Assembly: GCA_034440635.1 (NCBI GenBank)
Contig: JAOTON010001488.1
Coordinates: 124,001-188,000, forward strand
DNA: 64,000 bases
Direction of reading: 5' to 3'
Origin: Lepas anatifera
Taxonomy: Eukaryota > Arthropoda > Thecostraca > Lepadidae
Of this stretch, positions 58,270-64,000 are shown piece after piece. The notes below the pieces were generated by a model. The model saw only the letters and a program-made list of their open reading frames with translations, did not search any database and was not told where the DNA came from. Every line of letters starts with the position of its first letter. Within the stretch, counting starts at the first letter, position 1. Both the position numbers and the translations under genes were made by a program.

Positions 58270-58466
58270 GTAAAAGCTGGCATATGCACTGTACAACAGG
58301 TTTGTTAAGGTATATCCATCTTTTGTTCAAATGGTGTTATTTTTATTTCTGATTTTATCATTCCAGTCTTATGATACCTATGCTTCCATATTGTTCTGAA
58401 TTAAATCAGCATTCCTGGTAATTTGAACACTTAGAGTGAAGGACGGTGGAAGTAGAAGTTTGAAAG

Positions 58467-58758
58467 GTCAAATGCCAAGCCATAAGAAACTTTATGATAG
58501 CAACCGTAAAACGAGATCTGGGAACAGGAAACCTATTCACACAGGCGAAAATCCTTCTCACCGGACAACGTCCGCGTGCTTGGGATACGGAGTCGATTTA
58601 TAAGGCACTCACTGTGAGGGTCCACACGTCCCGCAAGATTTACCCCTGGCTTCGGGAGACATGCCTGCCTCTGCCAACCTTGTCAACACTCAGAAAATGG
58701 CTCGCAGACTTCGAGATGGAAGAAAACTCCACGGCACCAGTTCAAAGTAGATACCACG
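58467..58758 (+). CDS. exon 3: helical region
   Basis: Codes GNLFTQAKILL, RAWDTESIYKALTVR and LPLPTLSTLRKWL, matching the P-transposase region before the catalytic core. The start (after GAAAG at 58466) and the donor (58759 GTAACT, or 58747 GTAGAT) are chosen by phase and are uncertain by tens of bases. Confidence 0.7.
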
Positions 58759-59059
58759 GTAACTGCCCTTTAGCATAACACGAGCTGTAGCAGTTTAAAA
58801 AACTGATTGATTCCAAAATGATTGATTGGTGACAAAATTGTGATTGATTACATGCAAACCTAGTCCTAGAAAAATACGCCAGTTGATAACAAGTGAGGTC
58901 AGGCGTTGGAAATATACCCCCGTCCAGCCCCCCATGAAACTTGAAAGTTCAATGCCGCTATTATCCTCACAATCCCGTTCTGGAACTTGTATACTGTCAC
59001 ATTCTATGCAGGACACTGATAGGCTGCTAACTCTCTCGGGGTTTTATTTGTCATTTCAG

Positions 59060-59172
59060 AGATGTTGAAGGAACTTCTTGGCGACCTGTCTGCCCGAGAC
59101 CGGCATTGCAACCTCATGATTGACGAAATGAATGTGATGAGCGTTGCATGCTATGATCAACATCGAGACCAG
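59060..59172 (+). CDS. exon 4: first catalytic acidic motif
   Basis: Starts after TTTCAG. Codes EMLKELLGDLSARDRHCNLM then IDEMNVMS; the Asp at 59122-59124 lines up with the first catalytic Asp of P-type cores. Ends CAG before GTTTGC. Confidence 0.8.
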
Positions 59173-59620
59173 GTTTGCCCTTTTTGGCTGGGAGTAGATT
59201 ATATTTACTGAAAATGAAAGATATATCCAATGCGACACCAGCATGGCAGGCTTTGTAAATCCTATATTAGAAGCAAGTTTACGCCAATTTACAGGTGAAA
59301 ACAAGAGACAATGGCAGTGTTTGATCGGCAGCTAAAACATGTAACGGCCCTCAGTAGCTGGGACTGCTCGATGCACTTTGCGGGTGTCATTTTATGCCAC
59401 ATATTTGGCACTTACTGGACCCGAAGCCTACAATTGCTAGCGTTCTGCCTTGTGGTTAGCTCCAATACATACCATAGACCAAATCTAATGGAGAAACTTT
59501 TTTCCGGCTGATTATTCATGCAACACCTAATATTAAAGCGTTTTCATACATTTTCATACGTCTAAAGAAATGGATCTAATTACCTGAGTAATAGCGCTTT
59601 CCACATATGTCACTTGACAG

Positions 59621-59880
59621 ATAGTTGGACCACACGGGCACCTCCAGCTGGTCTTGGCGTGCGGCTTATTCGTGCCCTGGAAGTTCCCGGTGCTCTATGC
59701 CTTTGACCAGCCCGCAACCAAAGATCTGGTTCAACGTGCCGTCATGTCTGTTGAGGAAGCTGGTGGCCGCGTGGTGTCGCTAGTAAGCGACATGGGTGGT
59801 ACCAACATGAGGCTCTGGCGGGAGCTAGGAATCGGTCTTCACTCAGAAGTCTTCTTCCCGAACCCAGCTGATCCATCTCG
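59621..59880 (+). CDS. exon 5: RNase-H-like core
   Basis: Starts after CTTGACAG with I-V-G-P-H-G and codes PWKFPVLYAF and VVSLVSDMGGTNMRLWRELGI; the Asp at 59789-59791 matches the second catalytic Asp (D-x-G-x-N region). Ends CG before GTAACG. Confidence 0.88.
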
Positions 59881-60422
59881 GTAACGTGTATGGAAGTTGT
59901 CAGTTGACCACAGTGAATAATTAATCACAATAATTACTTTGCCGTGGATTCCCCAGATTTAACATCACAGCACATATTTTATTTTGGGGAAATTTTTCAC
60001 GTGGAACAATCCGGTTGTTTCCCTCATAACAAGTCCGGGGAGGTACCTATCCCTGTAAGGTTTACTGTAGATAGTGGAAAATGATGGTGCGATGACTGAC
60101 TTCATATTCCATGGAATCCGGGAGGGAGTGTTTTAAGGGACACAGGTCTTCTAAGGCATCACATCCCATGGAAACCATGATGCTTACATATATCTTCGGA
60201 TTAAAACTGAACATTTCTAACAAGTTTATGTAACAAAATGGATGTTAATAGTTTTCGAGTGCTAGGCGGCGGCCACAAATACCGTGTTAAATCATTGTAG
60301 TAAGCAACACTTGTTGAGCACGATAGGCCTCCTTTCCGAGATTTAGCAGGACAGAATGCTATTGACCAGAAAGCAGTGATTTGTTCAAAGTCGAAATATC
60401 AAGGAAACTGTTGTGCCTTCAG

Positions 60423-60609
60423 ACGGATTTGGGTGCTGGCGGACCCTCCGAATGCCTTAAAAAACCTTCGCAATCATATCCTGGACAAGGGTATCAACAC
60501 ACTGTCCGCCGGAAAGCTGACCAGGCCATTGATGCAGCAACTCCTTGCTGTTGACGGCAGTGCTGAGCTTCGTGTGCTCCATAAGCTGCATCCGACAACA
60601 CATGTTGAG
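60423..60609 (+). CDS. exon 6: DPPN-LKNLRNH region
   Basis: Starts after GTGCCTTCAG. Codes RRIWVLADPPNALKNLRNHI, a hallmark of P/THAP9 transposases, then HKLHPTTHVE. Ends GAG before GTAAAA. Confidence 0.88.
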
Positions 60610-60684
60610 GTAAAACTCGATCGCGCGGAGAATGGACTTCTCAAGAATTTGTTTACAACTTCAAAGGGGGAGTAGGTATAGCAG

Positions 60685-60760
60685 CCCATGATATACAAAT
60701 ATATAAATATATAAAATATAAATAAATTATATATATATATATATGTATGTATGTATAGTG
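60685..60760. repeat. AT microsatellite in intron 6
   Basis: ATATAAATATATA and (TA)n followed by TGTATG units. Confidence 0.9.
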
Positions 60761-60905
60761 ACACTGTTTGGAAAATATATACGGGGGTATTAGGGGTCAA
60801 CAGCACCTCTATTACGGTCATTATTGAGCTCAGTGGGTATATTTAGAACATATATATGGGGTTATAAGGGGAAAATAGCAAAAACCAGCAATGGGTTTGT
60901 TCCAG

Positions 60906-62069
60906 GTAACGGGTCAAGCACGCCAAAGGGTTCGCCCAGCAGTGCAGCTGCTAAGTGCAACTTCCGCCCTCGCCATGGAGCGCTACCTCGGACGCACGGA
61001 GGAGGCACGCTTCCTGCGTGCCATTGACAGCGGCTTCGACGTCATGAACGCCGGCCACCCCTCTGACGTCAAGCCGCTGCGCCGCGGCTACAGAGGCTCG
61101 GAGGAGCAGGAGGAAGCACTCGCTCAGCTAGAGGCGGAGGTAGAAGGTCTGCGTGTCGAAGGTGCCAGGCATCTTTACCCCTTTCAGAAGGGGCTTCTTG
61201 TTGGCATCCACGCTGTCCGTGGTATTCTGAAGGACCTGCAGGAGTGCCTAGGGGCCGACACGTATCTTTTAACAAGGCGTCTGTCCCAGGACCGACTTGA
61301 GGCGTTCTTCAGCCTACTGCGCGGTGGCGGCGGAGCTAACACACATCCCACTCCTACCGAAGCCAAAAATCGCCTCCGACTCTTGACGCTCCTCATGATG
61401 ACCCGCCGTAACGTCAACCTGCTCGGAGGATCAGAGGGCGCTGGACACGATGAGGAAGAAGGCGTAGTCGAACAGGAGCTTCAGGCACTAGAAATTCTGG
61501 AGACCGACCAGCATAACAGCGAGGAAAACGTCAACAGCGAAGATGCTGGCATCCCCGAAGCTACTGATATCTTATCAGAAGTCGGGAAAATCACTGATAA
61601 GGATAACATATACGACATACACTGCGCCGCAGATAGGGAAACAGGCGTTCCAGCGACGGAAAGTGCCTTGGGCTACCTGGCCGGTTATGTAGCCCGGAAG
61701 GGCGACTCCAGCTTGGGAAAGCCCTCGGAGCATACGGAGGACATTCCACTGGCGGGGCTGTGGACGCGGCTGAAGAGCCTCGGCGGCCTCACCATTCCAT
61801 CTTCGACCTTCTTTTCTAAATTCAAGCAGCTGGAGCAGGACTTCTGCGTTCATCATGCTCTGCACCCGGATGCTCTGAGCCGCCAACCGGGGGTTATCTC
61901 CGGCTTTGTACGTGTGCTGAAGAGCAAGCACCCTGACCTCCACGAACCAGTTCTTCGGTGCTTCGCACGGACACGGACGTTCATCCGTCTTAAACATGTA
62001 AACTGCTCCAGGCGGTTGGAAACCATTCGGCGCAGAGAAGCGCGAAAGCGCAGGTCATTCGCGCAGTGA
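60906..62069 (+). CDS. exon 7: C-terminal half
   Basis: Starts after TTGTTCCAG. Codes VTGQARQRVRPAVQLLS, a helical stretch, then LSQDRLEAFFSLLRGGGGAN, the conserved C-terminal motif with its Glu. An acidic Glu/Asp-rich linker follows, then SALGYLAGYVARK and a basic tail before the stop. An AATAAA at 62316-62321 is a candidate polyadenylation signal. Confidence 0.92.
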   Translation, partial: VTGQARQRVRPAVQLLSATSALAMERYLGRTEEARFLRAIDSGFDVMNAGHPSDVKPLRRGYRGSEEQEEALAQLEAEVEGLRVEGARHLYPFQKGLLVGIHAVRGILKDLQECLGADTYLLTRRLSQDRLEAFFSLLRGGGGANTHPTPTEAKNRLRLLTLLMMTRRNVNLLGGSEGAGHDEEEGVVEQELQALEILETDQHNSEENVNSEDAGIPEATDILSEVGKITDKDNIYDIHCAADRETGVPATESALGYLAGYVARKGDSSLGKPSEHTEDIPLAGLWTRLKSLGGLTIPSSTFFSKFKQLEQDFCVHHALHPDALSRQPGVISGFVRVLKSKHPDLHEPVLRCFARTRTFIRLKHVNCSRRLETIRRREARKRRSFAQ

Positions 62070-62315
62070 TGTTACGATGCTATTTTAATGATTCTATGTT
62101 TCGAATGTGCAGTTGTTTATTTGTATTGTTTTTATTGTTATAGTTGTTTCTGTAAGCAGCAGTTACGAAATATAATTCCTGCACTGCGCATAGTCTTTGA
62201 TGCTGCATTACAATGCATGCAGAGGGCAATCGATGTTTAATACATGCTTGGTAGCCAGGGTGCAGGGACACCACATTTATGCGCTCTTGGTTCGATATTT
62301 TCCATACTAAACTTA

Positions 62316-62321
62316 AATAAA
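62316..62321 (+). terminator. candidate polyadenylation signal
   Basis: AATAAA about 247 bases after the transposase stop codon. Confidence 0.45.
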
Positions 62322-62329
62322 CGTCCGTA

Positions 62330-63570
62330 TGTATACTTTACCGACCCCACCTTACCTTACCTTACATGGTTGTAAGTGCAAGCTGAGTCGGGGTCATATA
62401 AGTGAAAAAAGGATGCTCGCCATAAAACTAAGTGATGAGTTCGGAATATTTATTCATAATGCATTGATTGAATTATTCGCTCATTCACTTTGCAGACATT
62501 TGTTTGACTTAGATTTGTAGAATTTAGTGGAAAATGTGATCGGATACATGCAAACTATTTATTGTAGACTAAGATTGCGTCGAAATGAGAATATTTTTAT
62601 GCATAGCGTTATTATGATGACCTTACCTCAAACGACGAATCGAATCATACAATATTTGAAAAAGCAGTGGAAGCTAAAATGTAAGTTAGTTAAAACTCAT
62701 GGTAGATGAAATTACAAAATCTGGACCAGCATTTCAGTTCTTCAATAGATCGCTTAAAAGGGTTTCTTGAAATGTAGGCCTGGTCGGGAAATGTAGGTTT
62801 TTTATATTTATTCAGAACTGATTCGGATCGATGTTTTTGCCCAAAAAACGAGCCTTCCGTCAAATCTCAATTCTAAGGGGCGCCGGCCAAGCATACGGCG
62901 TAACCATGACGACGCCTGTTTGCCCCAGGTGACGTCATCGGCAGAGAGACTCAGAAGTCGTTGACCCCCCTGGAGCTGACTAGCGTTACAATGACCAGTG
63001 GCGTGCCTGGAAATGTGGAGGTTCACATTGATGCAACTATGGAGCGCGCTACTTGCTCCAAAGAAAAGTTGGAAAGATGGAAATGGACCCGTTTGGAGAT
63101 TTGGAGATTAATCAAGCAAATGTACACCGGGTGGTGGGAGATAACGGATTGAGTTTTCAAAACTTTTCATCTCTATGCTGAATATTACGGTTACTCGTTA
63201 AAAGCTTAGTGAGCATCAGTCACAAAGTCTGGGAGGCGGAGGAGGAAGGGGATAGAGACAAGAGAAACGGTTTCCCAAAACCTTTGATATTCAAAAATTT
63301 CTTAAAATACTATGATATTCACAATTTTAGTCTATCCCCCGCAAATCATCAGTCTAGGTCAACCACTATTGTATACTATTTGCAAATATGCAGTTAGTGT
63401 TGTCTTTAATTAAACCTTAAGAGCATAAAACTGTCTAAAACATTTTACTATGGCCAATATACAAGAGGAAATAAAAACACTTCACGAAACTGCAGTAAAC
63501 GCGATGCGCATCGGGCCGCTGAGTGCGGTGACTGCGCCGCCCGGAAGCCGGCCGCGCAGTGCCAGCCGAT
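62330..63570. other. no gene seen
   Basis: No exon recognised. A CCTTAC short tandem lies near 62350 and a GC-rich patch at 63500-63570. Confidence 0.4.
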
Positions 63571-63744
63571 GTCCCAAACGCCCAGCGGGTCATTTTTGTC
63601 CGGTGTCATATCTCAAAATCTAAAAGTGGTATCGATTTAAAAATTTCGGAACATCTTATTGGGCATATGCTAAACACAGAAAAACATTTGTTTCGCCAAT
63701 TTGAAAGCTGGAAGTAGGTGCGGGCGTTAATGGGTTAAGTAAAG

Positions 63745-63985
63745 TGACGGCTCCGGAGGCACCAGATCGAATCAGAGGGCATTAGACCAGCACATGTGGG
63801 AACTAATCTGCTCAGGAGGCACCAGATTAATCCGCTCGGGAGCCCAGATAAGATCAGGAGTTCAGATCAGCTCCCGGCTCCCAGACCAACATACCAGAGC
63901 ACGGCCTAGGCCAGCTCAGAAAACAGCATATTATCTCAGGGAACACAAGATCGGCTCAGGGGATATCAGATCATCTTGTTTTCCA
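63745..63985. repeat. satellite-like CAGATCAGCTCAGG repeat, second tract
   Basis: Degenerate units of about 22-28 bases with AGGCACCAGATC and CAGATCAGCTC cores, like 54430-54770. Immediately before it (63577-63733) lies sequence with the CGCCCAGCGGGTCATTTTTG end and a GCGGGCG-TTAA edge, as at 54793. Runs near the window end. Confidence 0.75.
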
Positions 63986-64000
63986 TTGTTTTTTTTTTTG

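Larger units (their letters stand above)
57377..62069 (+). pseudogene. P-element/THAP9-like transposase gene, seven exons, one stop
   Basis: Exons 57377-57685 (ATG at 57381), 58059-58269, 58467-58758, 59060-59172, 59621-59880, 60423-60609 and 60906-62069 have GT/AG borders and phases that agree at all six junctions, giving 844 codons including the stop. That is close to THAP9 and P-element transposases (roughly 750-900). Order: THAP zinc finger (C-x4-C ... C-x2-H), coiled coil, a helical STLRKW region, the RNase-H-like core with acidic residues in LMIDEM (59122) and VSDMGGTN (59789), the LADPPNxLKNLRNH region, and the C-terminal LSQDRLEAFF motif. A single TGA at 57486-57488 (codon 36) breaks the THAP domain. 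Exon 3 borders are the least certain. It is either a recently silenced transposon or a broken domesticated copy. Confidence 0.85.

Noticed and set aside
1..64000. CRISPR array, operon, phage or bacterial genes
   Set aside because: No regularly spaced direct repeats, no ribosome-binding-site-led gene strings, and all real genes are intron-bearing animal types or transposons.

Overview
This 64 kb window is nuclear DNA of a multicellular animal. Genes are split by introns with GT/AG boundaries, intergenic space is large and full of transposon debris, and the recognisable proteins are metazoan: a Cys-loop receptor, an SLC16-like transporter exon, an isopenicillin-N-synthase-type dioxygenase and a THAP/P-superfamily transposase. 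Density and content suggest a marine or crustacean-like invertebrate, but that assignment is weak. There is no operon, CRISPR array, plasmid or prophage.

Layout. At 0.8-2.2 kb lies a foldback palindrome. At 3.2-4.8 kb (minus) lies an intronless Cys-loop receptor gene. At 5.8-8.5 kb lies a second palindrome. At 10.3-10.8 kb (minus) is the first coding exon of an SLC16-like transporter with a polyQ N-terminus; the other exons are not visible. From 11 to 29 kb I see no gene, only repeats: two TTAA-flanked elements, two tRNA-derived SINE copies, a minisatellite and many copies of a G-rich family with GGATCCGCC-type ends. From 29.4 to 36.5 kb (minus) a four-exon 2-oxoglutarate/Fe(II) dioxygenase gene can be assembled with consistent intron phases. 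Its introns hold at least four transposon copies, and one exon carries a one-base frameshift and a large hexapeptide-repeat insertion. At 37.4-43.2 kb lies a 5.8 kb palindrome with two nested insertions in one arm. At 45.5-49.6 kb lies a 4,065 bp element with about 0.8 kb terminal inverted repeats, a perfect 8 bp target duplication and a decayed transposase. From 50 to 57 kb are repeats, a minisatellite, a well delimited tRNA-derived SINE and a satellite-like tract. At 57.4-62.1 kb (plus) a seven-exon P-element/THAP9-like transposase gene can be assembled in full phase, broken only by one in-frame TGA in the THAP domain. The window ends in a satellite-like tract.

The genes do not form one pathway. 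The main themes are very dense DNA-transposon activity (TTAA-target, 8-bp-target and large palindromic elements), nested insertions that can be read from an internal empty site, and several elements packed with AGGTCA/TGACCT hexamers. Splice models rest on reading frame, splice-site and phase agreement plus family recall; no search was run.
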